Shown one piece after another: positions 8,787 to 17,771 of a stretch of 64,000 nt of DNA. Below the pieces are notes generated by a model. The model was not told the origin of the DNA and did no database searches. It saw nothing but the letters and a program-made list of their open reading frames with translations. A program made the position numbers and the translations under genes. The stretch is from Caballeronia sp. INDeC2 (GTDB lineage: Bacteria > Pseudomonadota > Gammaproteobacteria > Burkholderiales > Burkholderiaceae), in NCBI RefSeq assembly GCF_023631325.1, contig NZ_JALQDG010000030.1:310001-374000 (forward strand), read 5' to 3'. Numbering within the stretch: position 1 is the stretch's first letter; the number at the start of each line of letters is the position of its first letter.

Positions 8787-9267
8787 GGTAATCACGAGCG
8801 CGTGTATTGCTGTTTCGGTTGTCGGGGCTGGCCGGTCGGCGTCGTCGGAGACGGCGCGGCGTAAAAGCTAAGAACGAACAGCCGGACTTGACACGCGTAT
8901 CCAACGAGTTCGACCGGGATGCCCGCCGCCAGTGCGGCGGGCGCATAAAATTCCTGAAGTCGATGATTCGCCATGGCAAAAGCGTCTTTCCGGCGCACTG
9001 CTTCAACCGGAAACCTTCGTGAGCGCGTTGGGGTTGCGCGAATGACGTTCGCGACTGGAATCGCCGGCTACCCCGGCCCGGGCAAAATCAGACGCCGGAG
9101 GGTTCAGCGCGACTCGCACCCTTTCCCGGCCTGTGACGTTCTTGGCCTTCAACTGGAGCTTCGCAGCGTCTGCGGCTGCGGCCCGGAGCGCCTTGATCGC
9201 GTCGATACTACCCCCACTCACGCGCCGGTGATGCAAACCCTGTCCAGTATGTACGTTGGCGATTCCC
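8787..9267. other. Gene-free convergent region with a strong hairpin
   Basis: This 481-bp stretch separates two converging genes. At 8921-8942 it has a perfect 9-bp stem (GCCCGCCGC / GCGGCGGGC) with a 4-base loop but no T-run on either strand, so it may only weakly stop transcription. On the minus strand a frame at about 9220-9003 reads like coding sequence (IDAIKALRAAAADAAKLQ), vaguely like an IS110-type transposase fragment. I do not regard that as a gene. Confidence 0.4.
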
Positions 9268-10566
9268 TTACAGTGCTTTGAGCGCTTTCTCGAAGAAATC
9301 AGTCGTACCGAAATTGCCGGACTTAAGCGCGAAGCCGATCGCTTCGTCGGCATTCGCACCGATAGATTGCGTCGCGGGCACGCCCGGATCGATCTGCGGC
9401 CCGATGCGCAACAAGCGCACGTCCAGCGCCTGCACGACCGCGCCCGAGGTCTCGCCACCCGAAACTACAAATTTGCGTACGCCGGCGTCCCGCAGCCGAC
9501 GCGCGATCGACGCGAGCGCCTCTTCGACGAGATCCCCCGCCTTCTCGACGCCCAGATCCCGCTGCACCGCCTTCACTTCATCGGGCGATGAGGTTGCGTA
9601 GATCAACACCGTTTCGTCGTTCCCGAAGTGCTCGCGCGCGAATTCGACGGCGTTTGCCACCACCGGCCCGCCACGTGCGAGCGCCATCGGATCGATGCGG
9701 AAGCTCGGCTTTGATTCACGCCAGCGCGCGACCTGCGCATTCGTCGCCTTCGATGCGCTGCCCGCCAGCACAACCGACTTGCCTTCGATCTTCGGCAGAT
9801 CGGCGGCATGTTCCGCATGCGCGAGCAGATTCGCCGCGCGGAAGTTCTGCGGCAGCCCAAGCGCGATGCCCGAGCCGCCCGTGATCAGCGTAAGGTCGCG
9901 GCACGCTTCGCCAAGCGTGTAAAGATCGGCGTCGGACACTGCGTCCGCGATCGCCAGGCGCACGCCGCCCTTCTTTAGTTCGCCGATGCGCGCGCGGATT
10001 GCGTCCGAACCCTTCGCGATCGTGTTGTAGCGAATGAGTCCGACCTTCGATTTCGTCTGCTCTTGCAGTACGCGCACGAGGTTCGGATCGGTCATCGGCG
10101 TGAGCGGATGATTCTCCATGCCCGATTCGTTCAGCAGCACGTCGCCGACAAACAGGTTGCCGCGAAAGATCGTTCGTCCGTTCTCGGGAAACGCGGGGCA
10201 GGCGATCGTGAAATCGCCCTCGGGTTTGTCAGACAAGGCGTCGAGGAGCGCATCCGCGACCGGACCGATGTTGCCTTGATCGGTGGAATCGAAGGTCGAG
10301 CAATATTTGAAGAAGAACTGGCGGCAACCCTGCGCGCGCAGCCATTGGAGGGCGTCGAGCGACTGGCTCACGGCGCTGGTGGCGGCAATGGTGCGCGACT
10401 TCAGCGCGACGACGACCGCGTCCGCCTCGATCTGCGTCCCCGCCTCCGGAATGCCGATGGTCTGCACCGTGCGCATGCCGCCGCGCACGAGCATATTGGC
10501 GAGATCGGTCGCGCCGGTGAAATCGTCGGCTATACAGCCCAAGAGCGGTAGACGGCTATTCTCCAT
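9268..10566 (-). CDS. otnK: 3-oxo-tetronate kinase (four-carbon acid sugar kinase, OtnK/DUF1537)
   Basis: The 432-residue protein has the N-terminal DUF1537 domain with the hallmark IADDFTGATDLANML (about residues 12-26) and a C-terminal nucleotide-binding domain with VLAGSASKATNAQV and VSGGETSGAVV. OtnK phosphorylates the 3-oxo acid derived from D-erythronate, L-threonate or similar C4 acids. The ATG at 10566 gives the usual N-terminus; the longer frame to 10773 lacks similarity. The usual partners, dehydrogenase LtnD, decarboxylase OtnC and isomerase OtnI, are absent from the window. Instead the gene ends a cluster with an ABC importer and a HpaI-type aldolase. Confidence 0.87.
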   Translation of the reverse strand: MENSRLPLLGCIADDFTGATDLANMLVRGGMRTVQTIGIPEAGTQIEADAVVVALKSRTIAATSAVSQSLDALQWLRAQGCRQFFFKYCSTFDSTDQGNIGPVADALLDALSDKPEGDFTIACPAFPENGRTIFRGNLFVGDVLLNESGMENHPLTPMTDPNLVRVLQEQTKSKVGLIRYNTIAKGSDAIRARIGELKKGGVRLAIADAVSDADLYTLGEACRDLTLITGGSGIALGLPQNFRAANLLAHAEHAADLPKIEGKSVVLAGSASKATNAQVARWRESKPSFRIDPMALARGGPVVANAVEFAREHFGNDETVLIYATSSPDEVKAVQRDLGVEKAGDLVEEALASIARRLRDAGVRKFVVSGGETSGAVVQALDVRLLRIGPQIDPGVPATQSIGANADEAIGFALKSGNFGTTDFFEKALKAL

Positions 10567-10945
10567 TGATCCATCCGTAATAAGCGTTTTCGGGATGATC
10601 CGTGAGCAACACAAGTCGCCGGCACTCAAGCCTTGTATTGCGCCTGCCGGCGCCCCCGAGCGTGGGGAAATATTCTCGTCTCTTCGTCGAGAGGGTACTC
10701 GTTGGCCTCCGTCGGATTGCAGACGTCGCAGGCAGCGGCAATTCCCTACGAATCCTCGATTCCGAAAAGCCAAGAGACACCGGTGGCCGCCAGAACTCGT
10801 CGGACCCGGTTCATGTGATTAAGCCTTGCCCCTTTGATGCACACTTCATTTTCCTATTTCATCCCAGCCGTTCGCTGGTGCCCATTGGCCGTCATGGGCA
10901 CCCGCTCCGCAAGCCTTTCTGCGAGTTAGTGGACCGTCCGCTCGG
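10567..10945 (-). other. Gene-free gap holding a TAG-interrupted small frame
   Basis: No intact gene is visible in these 379 bp. On the minus strand a frame runs from ATG 10814 through MNRVRRVLAATGVSWLFGIE to a TAG at 10746-10748. It then continues in the same frame with ACDVCNPTEANEYPLDEE to a TGA at 10626-10628. The second half looks like ordinary protein, so this may be a remnant of a small gene of about 61 codons. I do not recognise it. A promoter for the kinase could also lie here. Confidence 0.3.
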
Positions 10946-11935
10946 TCAGGCCCCGGCGCGACTTTCGACGTGAGCAAAGATCTGCTTCCAAATCGACACC
11001 TCATCAGTGAGGAAGTACTCGGTCATCACTTTGCCCTTCGTTATATTCGCGTGCGCCATACCCATCACGTAGACCGGCGCACCCGTGGGCTCGCCGAAAT
11101 GCCCGAAACCGCTATGCGTGCCGGTTAAAGACCAGCGCACCGCTGCCCGTACGGGCTGCTCAGGCTCGCGATTTACCCGCGCTGTCTCAATCTTGAGTTC
11201 CGCATCCGGAAACGATGCAAGGTATCCAAGCGCAAAGGTGTCGATGTCGCCATGTCCGTAGAGCACGTCGCCCCCCGGCGCATGGAATGCCGCACCGTGG
11301 AAATACATGTCGCGGATGATCGCGGTCTCCTTGTCATGCCACAAGCGCTTCATACCCTCCAGATATCGAGCGAGTGCCTCGTCGTCCTGCAATGTCGGCT
11401 TATAGCGGCTGGGCTTGTCGTGCGCAGGAATAAAAAAGGAGATCGGTTGAGCTTGACGCAGTTCCCGGTCGGTCATTTCACGCGCAAGTGAACGAGCGTC
11501 CGTGCCAAGGCAACGAGCGAACGCCGCCTGATCGCGCACGAGCCATTCTTCGACCACGACCTGATCCCGTACCCAGCAATCGGCGATGATACGGCTGCGA
11601 ACCATCCGGCCCTGAGCCCTTCCCAGAATCCCATCCCCCGTATGCCGCATAACCGACGTAAGCCGATGCGACGACAGGAACGTGCCATCGCCATACGGCG
11701 TCCATATGACGTCTTCGCCAACCAATTGGCGGTCGGGAAACTGATGAAGCGTCTGCAAGGTTTGCGCGGTCACCCCTCGATTGCTGTCGGTAAAACCGGT
11801 GGCTGCACGAAGCAGAATATCCGGCGCGTAGTACTTCTGCAGACTGCCACCGATTCCACGGTCTTCCCAAATCTCCCGCGTGATTCCATAGATGAAGTCT
11901 GGAACATCCTTATACGAACCGAGATCCAAGTTCAC
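10946..11935 (-). CDS. Tandem SnoaL-like/NTF2-fold protein
   Basis: The 329-residue protein appears to contain two SnoaL-like (NTF2 superfamily) domains, about residues 1-150 and 180-320. Features include SLQKYYAPDILLRAATG, a GRAQGRMVRSR strand, and in the second half MYFHGAAFHAPGG and GTHSGFGHFGEPTG. The fold covers polyketide cyclases, dehydratases, isomerases and many uncharacterised enzymes. No signal peptide is present, so it is probably cytoplasmic. It lies 46 bp after the porin gene in a catabolic cluster, so an enzymatic step on the imported compound is a reasonable but unproved guess. Confidence 0.65.
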   Translation of the reverse strand: MNLDLGSYKDVPDFIYGITREIWEDRGIGGSLQKYYAPDILLRAATGFTDSNRGVTAQTLQTLHQFPDRQLVGEDVIWTPYGDGTFLSSHRLTSVMRHTGDGILGRAQGRMVRSRIIADCWVRDQVVVEEWLVRDQAAFARCLGTDARSLAREMTDRELRQAQPISFFIPAHDKPSRYKPTLQDDEALARYLEGMKRLWHDKETAIIRDMYFHGAAFHAPGGDVLYGHGDIDTFALGYLASFPDAELKIETARVNREPEQPVRAAVRWSLTGTHSGFGHFGEPTGAPVYVMGMAHANITKGKVMTEYFLTDEVSIWKQIFAHVESRAGA

Positions 11936-11981
11936 GTAACTATCTCCCTTTCAAAAATCAATCCAGATCGCTGGGACCGCG

Positions 11982-13136
11982 TCAGAAACGATGCCGAATA
12001 CCGGCTACAACGGCAAGCTGTTTGTCCGTCGATGAAGCCGTGTTGAACGCGAGTTGCGCAACAGCGGGCGCGCCGACGGAATTCGTACCACTCGCATTCT
12101 GTCCGTAGGCCCACAAATAAACATCCGTGCGCTTCGACAGGCTGTATGTGGTACCGAGGTTGACCTGACGATAGATGGCCCCCGACTGCCCATTCACCGA
12201 GTTCGCACGGGTGTAGATGAATGCCGTTCCCGCCGTAAGCGCCGGGCTGATCCGAAGCAGGTAGTTCAATTCGAATGTATTCAGAACTGCCGTCCCCGCA
12301 TAACCTTGTGGGTTAGGACCGGCCCCACTGCCAAGCTCCTTGAACGAAACATTACTGAAGGTTCCCCCAATTGTCGAATTTCCGATCACATATGACGCTC
12401 CGACGGCTGCGATTTGCAGCGTGCGAGCGGAGACGAAACCCGAGTAGCTCAGGCCTGACACCGTAACCCCGGTAGTCGTTGGCGTGCCGTCGTAGACAGA
12501 AGTATTCGGGCGGTCAATATGAGAATAAGAGCCCGCAATCGAGAAGGCACCGGCCGTGTAGCTCAACGCGCCGCCGTAGGTACTGTTGTTCGAGATCGAA
12601 CCGGGTGTTCCGCCAAATGAATAAACGGCGCCGAATTTCAAGCCGTAGAACGAGGTACTTACGAACTTCGCTGCGTTGTTGAGCCTGAAGCTCGCGTTGA
12701 AATTGTTGTTATCGCCTGGCTGCGTGCCAGGACCGCCCGACCATGCGTAACCGGATTCGAACGGCCCAATGAAGTCGGTTTCGAAGTCGTACTGGCGCCC
12801 AAACATCAGGTTGCCGTAGGGCGAGGCGATGCCTACCCACGCCTGCCGGCCGAAGAGCCTGCCGTTTTGCCCCAGCTTGCCGTTGTTCGAGTTATAGCCA
12901 TTTTCAAGCTGGAATATCGTGGCATAGCCTCCCCCTAGATCCTCCCGTCCTTTGAAGCCGAAGCGCGATGCACTCAACGTCCCACTCGCGAGCGCGTATG
13001 TGTGACCGCCCGCCTGATTCGTGGTGTATTGAAAGGCTTCGTCGATAATGCCGTAAAGCGTAACGCTGCTTTGAGCATGGGCGCCTGAAGCGGCAGCAAA
13101 ACAGGCAATAGTGAATATCATGCGGTTTGTCTTCAT
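11982..13136 (-). CDS. Gram-negative trimeric porin
   Basis: A 384-residue Burkholderiales porin whose signal peptide ends in GAHA, followed by QSSVTLYGIID. It has SRFGFKGREDLGGGYAT, an LSKRTDVYLW strand and the terminal IRHRF with Phe at the very end. The exact start is unclear: ATG codons at 13142 and 13136 and a GTG at 13151 are all in frame. I use 13136 because it gives the most typical signal peptide. It lies between an alpha/beta hydrolase gene and a SnoaL-like gene on the same strand and probably serves as the outer-membrane entry for the cluster. Confidence 0.9.
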   Translation of the reverse strand: MKTNRMIFTIACFAAASGAHAQSSVTLYGIIDEAFQYTTNQAGGHTYALASGTLSASRFGFKGREDLGGGYATIFQLENGYNSNNGKLGQNGRLFGRQAWVGIASPYGNLMFGRQYDFETDFIGPFESGYAWSGGPGTQPGDNNNFNASFRLNNAAKFVSTSFYGLKFGAVYSFGGTPGSISNNSTYGGALSYTAGAFSIAGSYSHIDRPNTSVYDGTPTTTGVTVSGLSYSGFVSARTLQIAAVGASYVIGNSTIGGTFSNVSFKELGSGAGPNPQGYAGTAVLNTFELNYLLRISPALTAGTAFIYTRANSVNGQSGAIYRQVNLGTTYSLSKRTDVYLWAYGQNASGTNSVGAPAVAQLAFNTASSTDKQLAVVAGIRHRF

Positions 13137-13281
13137 TTGCATTGGGCTCACTAGATATGGCGTGTCATCGGCTAATGGGCGGGATGATTCCCCGGAATCG
13201 ATTTGTCACTCAAAATAGTCATCTATTAAGTAGTACACCTACTCATAAGAGATGAAAGGGTCGTTGCGAGATTAGACTGAA

Positions 13282-13992
13282 CTAACGTTGTCCGACGCTC
13301 ATCCAGCGATTCATCGCATCAGTGCAAAGGTCCGCGGCTTCCAGCGGCACAAAATGGCCGCAACGCGGAATCGCCACACTTATCGCGTGAAGTAGCGCCG
13401 CCTTCATCTCGACCTGGCGTTCCAGCGGTGAAACCCGATCCTCTTCTCCATACACCAAGAGCGCGGGCACATCGATTGACGACAACATGGGCCGTGAGTC
13501 GGCACGGCACCGTGCGTAGTTCGTTTGATGCGCAAATCGCGATGCGCTCGCGTGCGCCATCGCGACGATCAGCTCGTGGAGTTCCGCGCTGCGTTCGCAA
13601 TACTCGGATAAGTAATGCGGCAGTAGTTCGTCCCGCAACAATCCGTCGAGGTCGCCACGTAAGGCGCGCGCCGACTGCCGGGTCCGGGTCTGCCGATTAG
13701 CTTCAGGATCCGGGCGCGCGTTGCTCGCCACCAATCCAATCCCCGCAATGCGCTCGGGCGCCCGTCGATAGAACTCCAGCGCCACAATGCCCCCCAGTGA
13801 GAACCCAGCGAGAAAGAAGCGTGGAGGCAAACCGGCGAGAAGGTGAACAACCTCCGCCTCAATGGAGGGCTTCTGTCCGAGCGGGCAAACGATGACGCGC
13901 CGCTCGGGCGAGAACGCTTTCACCTGGGCGCTCCAAAGGCGGTGGTCGCAAAGCGTGCCCGGTAAAAGAACGAGCGGGAGCTTGTACGTCAT
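13282..13992 (-). CDS. Alpha/beta hydrolase
   Basis: This 236-residue protein has the alpha/beta hydrolase triad: nucleophile elbow GFSLGG, acid in YGEEDRVSP and His in CGHFVPLE near the C-terminus. LVLLPGTLCDHRLW forms the oxyanion-side strand. The start at 13992 is one base beyond the aldolase stop, indicating translational coupling. No signal peptide is seen. Family members include esterases, lactonases and C-C hydrolases. In this cluster a lactonase or esterase preparing the substrate for the aldolase or kinase is plausible, but the sequence does not decide. Confidence 0.75.
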   Translation of the reverse strand: MTYKLPLVLLPGTLCDHRLWSAQVKAFSPERRVIVCPLGQKPSIEAEVVHLLAGLPPRFFLAGFSLGGIVALEFYRRAPERIAGIGLVASNARPDPEANRQTRTRQSARALRGDLDGLLRDELLPHYLSEYCERSAELHELIVAMAHASASRFAHQTNYARCRADSRPMLSSIDVPALLVYGEEDRVSPLERQVEMKAALLHAISVAIPRCGHFVPLEAADLCTDAMNRWMSVGQR

Positions 13993-13993
13993 G

Positions 13994-14779
13994 TCAGTAG
14001 CCGGCGCCTGCGCTGACGCTCTTGCCACCGCGTGCTGCGATCAGACGCGCTGTACTGGCCGACGCCAGCGCATTGACGTCGTTACCCGGTGTCACGAGAT
14101 GGAAGCCCTGCTCCAAACGCCGGCGCGCAGTGTCGCCGTCACTGCAAAAGATGCCCGCAATCAGTCCACGCTGGCGCACGGCCTCGACGATGCGTTCGAT
14201 CGCCTGCTCGACTTCCTCCGCGGGTTGCGCGGATGGCGTCACCCCGAGACTCAGCGCGAGATCGTTAGGTCCTACATAAACACCGTCAAGCCCCGGAGTA
14301 TCGAGGATCGCATGCAGGTTTTCCAGCGCGCGCCGAGACTCGATCATAGCGAGGGCAATGATCGTCTGATTCGCCTCGGCAAAGTAATCCGCACCACCAT
14401 AAAGCAGCCCCCGAGCCGGACCGAACGAACGCGTTCCAGCGGCGGGATAGCGACAGGCCGCGACGAATTCCGACGCCATCTCAGGCGTATCGATGGACGG
14501 ACAAATCACGCCATAGGCACCCGCATCAAGGAGGCGCATGATCTCGGGCGTGTTGAGCGATGGGCAGCGCACGAGCGGGGTGGCCGAGGTGATGCTCACC
14601 GCTTGCAACATCGCAACGGCCGAGTCGAAGCCCATCATCCCGTGCTGCATGTCTACCGTGACGGAATCGAACCCCTGACTTGCAACCACCTCGGCAGCGT
14701 AACCGCTCGGAATTGACAACCAAGCATTGACAATCGGCTCGCCGGCAATAAATTTCTGCTTCGCAAGATTGGGGCGCAT
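13994..14779 (-). CDS. HpcH/HpaI family class II pyruvate aldolase
   Basis: The 261-residue protein matches HpaI, GarL and RhmA aldolases. It has VTVDMQHGMMGFD with the His of the active site, PLVRCPS with the substrate Arg, MIESRRALENL with a metal Glu, and VGPNDLALSLG with a metal Asp. These enzymes cleave 2-keto-3-deoxy acids (heptanedioate, glucarate, rhamnonate) to pyruvate and an aldehyde. The gene lies between the ABC importer and the hydrolase in one tight run. The natural substrate may be the acid taken up by that importer. Confidence 0.82.
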   Translation of the reverse strand: MRPNLAKQKFIAGEPIVNAWLSIPSGYAAEVVASQGFDSVTVDMQHGMMGFDSAVAMLQAVSITSATPLVRCPSLNTPEIMRLLDAGAYGVICPSIDTPEMASEFVAACRYPAAGTRSFGPARGLLYGGADYFAEANQTIIALAMIESRRALENLHAILDTPGLDGVYVGPNDLALSLGVTPSAQPAEEVEQAIERIVEAVRQRGLIAGIFCSDGDTARRRLEQGFHLVTPGNDVNALASASTARLIAARGGKSVSAGAGY

Positions 14780-14820
14780 GTCTGACTTATCTCCTGTATG
14801 GCTGCGTTATTCAAAATACG

Positions 14821-15891
14821 TTAGCTTTGCTGCGTGGCCGCGATACGTTGGCCGCTTGCGCCGTCGAACCAAAACAGCTTCGCGGGTTGAGGATGCAGGC
14901 TGATGCGATCGCCGTCGGCATAGCGGATGGCCTTATCGCCTTTGACCACGAAATGCTGGCCGCCGATCTTGAGCGTGATGAGCGTGTTGTCGCCCAGCAG
15001 TTCGAACGCGTAGATGTCAGCGTTGAACGAGCCGGGTGTCCCCCCGCCGCCAATCACGACGTCTTCCGGGCGCACGCCGAGCGTAAGAGGGCCGCTCCGC
15101 GGCGGGACGACGGGCAAGACGAAACCGTCGGGCATGACGAACTGCCCCTCACGCCCCTCCCCGTTCAGCAGATTCATGGCAGGCGAGCCGATAAAGGCGG
15201 CCACGAAGGCGTTGGCGGGCTCGTTGTAGATGCGCTCAGGCGCGTCGATCTGCTGAAGCACGCCATCTCTCATAATCGCGACGCGCGACGCAAGCGTCAT
15301 CGCTTCGACCTGATCGTGCGTAACGTAGACGGTGGTCACAGCCAGTTCGCGGGCCAGATGCTTGAGCTCGGCGCGCATCGTTCCCCGCAGCTTTGCGTCG
15401 AGGTTGGAAAGTGGCTCGTCCATGAGAAATACACGCGGGCGGCGCACGATCGAACGTGCGAGCGCCACGCGTTGACGCTGACCGCCCGATAGCGCTGCAG
15501 GCCGACGCGCCAGCAGATGGCCCAGTTCAACGCGCTCGGCCGCGCGCTTCACCTCGCGATCCCTTTCTTGCCCTGACACTCCGCGTAGCTTTAACGGGTA
15601 CGCAATGTTGTCGTACACGCTCATGTGCGGGTAGAGGCCATAATTCTGGAAGACCATTGACACATCGCGCTGGCGCGGTGGGATTCCGTTCATGCGCTGC
15701 GTATCGAACATAAGGTCGCCATCGGTCGGGTCTTCGAGACCGGCGATCATACGCATCGTCGTAGTCTTGCCGCAGCCGGAAGGGCCGAGCAGCACAAGGA
15801 ATTCGCCCTCGGCGATGTCGAGGTTGAGATCCTTGACGGCGTGGGATCCGCCCCAGGACTTGTTGATACGATTCAGTGTAACGGTGGTCAT
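14821..15891 (-). CDS. Sugar ABC transporter ATP-binding protein (MalK/UgpC type)
   Basis: The 356-residue ATPase has Walker A GPSGCGKTTTMRM, Q-loop VFQNYGLYPHM, signature LSGGQRQRVALAR, Walker B VFLMDEPLSNLDAK and the switch His in VTHDQVEA. A C-terminal TOBE/OB regulatory domain begins around residue 240 and includes GVRPEDV. This layout is that of carbohydrate uptake CUT1 importers. It is the fourth gene of the importer set, read after the binding protein and two permeases, and 41 bp before the aldolase gene. Confidence 0.93.
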   Translation of the reverse strand: MTTVTLNRINKSWGGSHAVKDLNLDIAEGEFLVLLGPSGCGKTTTMRMIAGLEDPTDGDLMFDTQRMNGIPPRQRDVSMVFQNYGLYPHMSVYDNIAYPLKLRGVSGQERDREVKRAAERVELGHLLARRPAALSGGQRQRVALARSIVRRPRVFLMDEPLSNLDAKLRGTMRAELKHLARELAVTTVYVTHDQVEAMTLASRVAIMRDGVLQQIDAPERIYNEPANAFVAAFIGSPAMNLLNGEGREGQFVMPDGFVLPVVPPRSGPLTLGVRPEDVVIGGGGTPGSFNADIYAFELLGDNTLITLKIGGQHFVVKGDKAIRYADGDRISLHPQPAKLFWFDGASGQRIAATQQS

Positions 15892-15945
15892 GTCGGTTCG
15901 CCTTGAGTGGGTCGAAGCAGTAATGGTGACTCGAGCGATTAGCGT

Positions 15946-16839
15946 TTATCGCACTGCACCCGCTGTAGTGCCGCGAATCAGGTATCGCTGCATAAACGAG
16001 GCGAAAAGGAACATAGGCAACATGATTAGTATTCCTGTTGCCGAAAGCAGTTGCCAGAGATCCCCCTCCTCACGATTGAAGAGACCCATCGCTACGGGCA
16101 ACGTGACGGCATCTTCGGAAGTCAGGATGACGGCGATAATGAAGTCGTTCCATGAAAGAATGAAACAAAAGATGCCTGCGGTGACGATGCCGGGGAACGC
16201 GATAGGCATGATCATCTGGTACAGGACCTGAAGGCGTGTGGCCCCGTCGATCAGAGCGGACTCTTCAATATCAATCGGAATTTGATCGATGAATCCCTTG
16301 ATCATCCAAATCGCAAATGGCATCACCATCGCGGTCTGCACGACGATCAGAGCGATCCGCGTGTCGTACATGCCCAGGTCCCGAAACATCAGAAAGAACG
16401 GCAACACGATCACTACCGGGGGAAGGAACTGTGTAGCGAGTACCGCGACCATCAGTGACTTATGTGCAAACAGCCGGAAACGTGAGAACGAGTACGCGGA
16501 CGCGGTGGCAATTGGCAGCGTAATTGCCACGGTCGAGCAAGACACGATCAGTGAGTTCAAGAGCTTGTCTTGCACCCTAAAGGGTTCCCGCATGATCTCG
16601 ATGAAGTTGTCGAGCGTTGGCGTGAAAGCCACGCGCAACTGGTAAATGTCGACGTAATGTTTGAACGCGGCCGAGAAAATCCACAGCAGCGGTAGCACGA
16701 TCACGAGGAACACGAGCGCCATCGCGAGGCCCCGCCCGATCGTTGCGAGTCGGGCACGCATCGGGCTTGGCGCGCGATAAGTACCGATAACTTGGGAACG
16801 GGTGTCTGGCATCACGTCGCGCAGTGATTTTGTGGTCAT
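15946..16839 (-). CDS. Sugar ABC transporter permease (MalG type)
   Basis: The 297-residue inner-membrane protein has about six hydrophobic helices and the EAA loop (ESALIDGATRLQVLYQMIMP), which docks on the ATPase. A cytoplasmic N-terminal tail precedes the first helix (MALVFLVIVLPLLWIFSAAF). The ATG at 16839 has AAGGAG at ideal spacing, and that site overlaps the upstream gene's end. A GTG at 16860 is in frame but less likely. It pairs with the MalF-type gene upstream in a CUT1 importer. Confidence 0.9.
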   Translation of the reverse strand: MTTKSLRDVMPDTRSQVIGTYRAPSPMRARLATIGRGLAMALVFLVIVLPLLWIFSAAFKHYVDIYQLRVAFTPTLDNFIEIMREPFRVQDKLLNSLIVSCSTVAITLPIATASAYSFSRFRLFAHKSLMVAVLATQFLPPVVIVLPFFLMFRDLGMYDTRIALIVVQTAMVMPFAIWMIKGFIDQIPIDIEESALIDGATRLQVLYQMIMPIAFPGIVTAGIFCFILSWNDFIIAVILTSEDAVTLPVAMGLFNREEGDLWQLLSATGILIMLPMFLFASFMQRYLIRGTTAGAVR

Positions 16840-16849
16840 CGGCGGCTCC

Positions 16850-17746
16850 TTATTTTCCACGCTGGGTCAGGCGCACGTACAGTACGGTGAGCAACATCAT
16901 CGGAACCACGAGCAGCCAGCCGAGCGCCGACGCATATCCCATATTCAGGTACTTGAAACCCTGGAAGTAAATGAAGTGCGTGAGGGTTTGCGTCGCCTGA
17001 CCAGGACCACCGTTTGTGATCATCACCACTTGGTCGAAGACCTTCAGTGCAAAAATGGCTTTGAGCACCATCGCGATAGCGAGCACCGGGACGAGTTGCG
17101 GTAACGTGATCGAGAAGAACACCTGCATTGAGTTCGCGCCGTCGATTTCGGCTGCTTCCTGGCTTTCTTTCGGCACGGACGCGAGCGCGCCAATAAAGAT
17201 CAGCGCAAAGTAAGGCGTCCAATGCCATACGTCGCTCGACAGCACAAGCCAGAAGGCGGCGGTGGGATTGCCAAGCACGTCGACATCCTTCAGATGCAAC
17301 GCACGGCTGACCGCCCCCGCCAAGCCGAAATCCGCGTTCGCCATGAAGCGCCACAGCGCGCCGATGAGCGCTGGGCTCATTGCAAAGGGCAAGATCAAAA
17401 TCGAGCGCAATACGGCGCGCACGGCTCCGCCTCGAAAGAGCAATACCGCGAGAGCGAGCGCAAAGCCCACGGTCAATGCAACGGACGCGAGCGTGAATTT
17501 CGCGGTAACCCATGCCGAGTTCCACATCGACGGGTCGGTGAGCGCGCGGGTGTAATTTTCGAAGAGGTAGCCTATCTGTGACCACCCGTCCGACGGCGCC
17601 CATAGCGATTTTGATTCGTTCGCTCGGCCGAGATTCCAGTCTCGGAAACTGAGGTAGAACGTCGTAGCCAGTGGATACAACGCCGTCCCGAGCACAATCA
17701 CCACTCCGGGGGTCACCAGGCCGTATTTCGCCAATCGTTCAGACAT
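16850..17746 (-). CDS. Sugar ABC transporter permease (MalF type)
   Basis: The 298-residue protein has six predicted membrane helices, beginning with LVTPGVVIVLGTALYPLATT, and the EAA motif EIDGANSMQVFFSITLPQLV. Its stop at 16850 lies next to the ribosome site of the second permease. It begins 25 bp after the binding-protein gene ends. This is the first permease of a sugar-type importer. Confidence 0.9.
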   Translation of the reverse strand: MSERLAKYGLVTPGVVIVLGTALYPLATTFYLSFRDWNLGRANESKSLWAPSDGWSQIGYLFENYTRALTDPSMWNSAWVTAKFTLASVALTVGFALALAVLLFRGGAVRAVLRSILILPFAMSPALIGALWRFMANADFGLAGAVSRALHLKDVDVLGNPTAAFWLVLSSDVWHWTPYFALIFIGALASVPKESQEAAEIDGANSMQVFFSITLPQLVPVLAIAMVLKAIFALKVFDQVVMITNGGPGQATQTLTHFIYFQGFKYLNMGYASALGWLLVVPMMLLTVLYVRLTQRGK

Positions 17747-17771
17747 GACTCGTTATCCTTAGAAGACGCTC

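Noticed and set aside
8921..8942. Perfect GC hairpin as an intrinsic terminator
   Set aside because: No T-run follows on either strand, so it is listed only as a hairpin in the gap.
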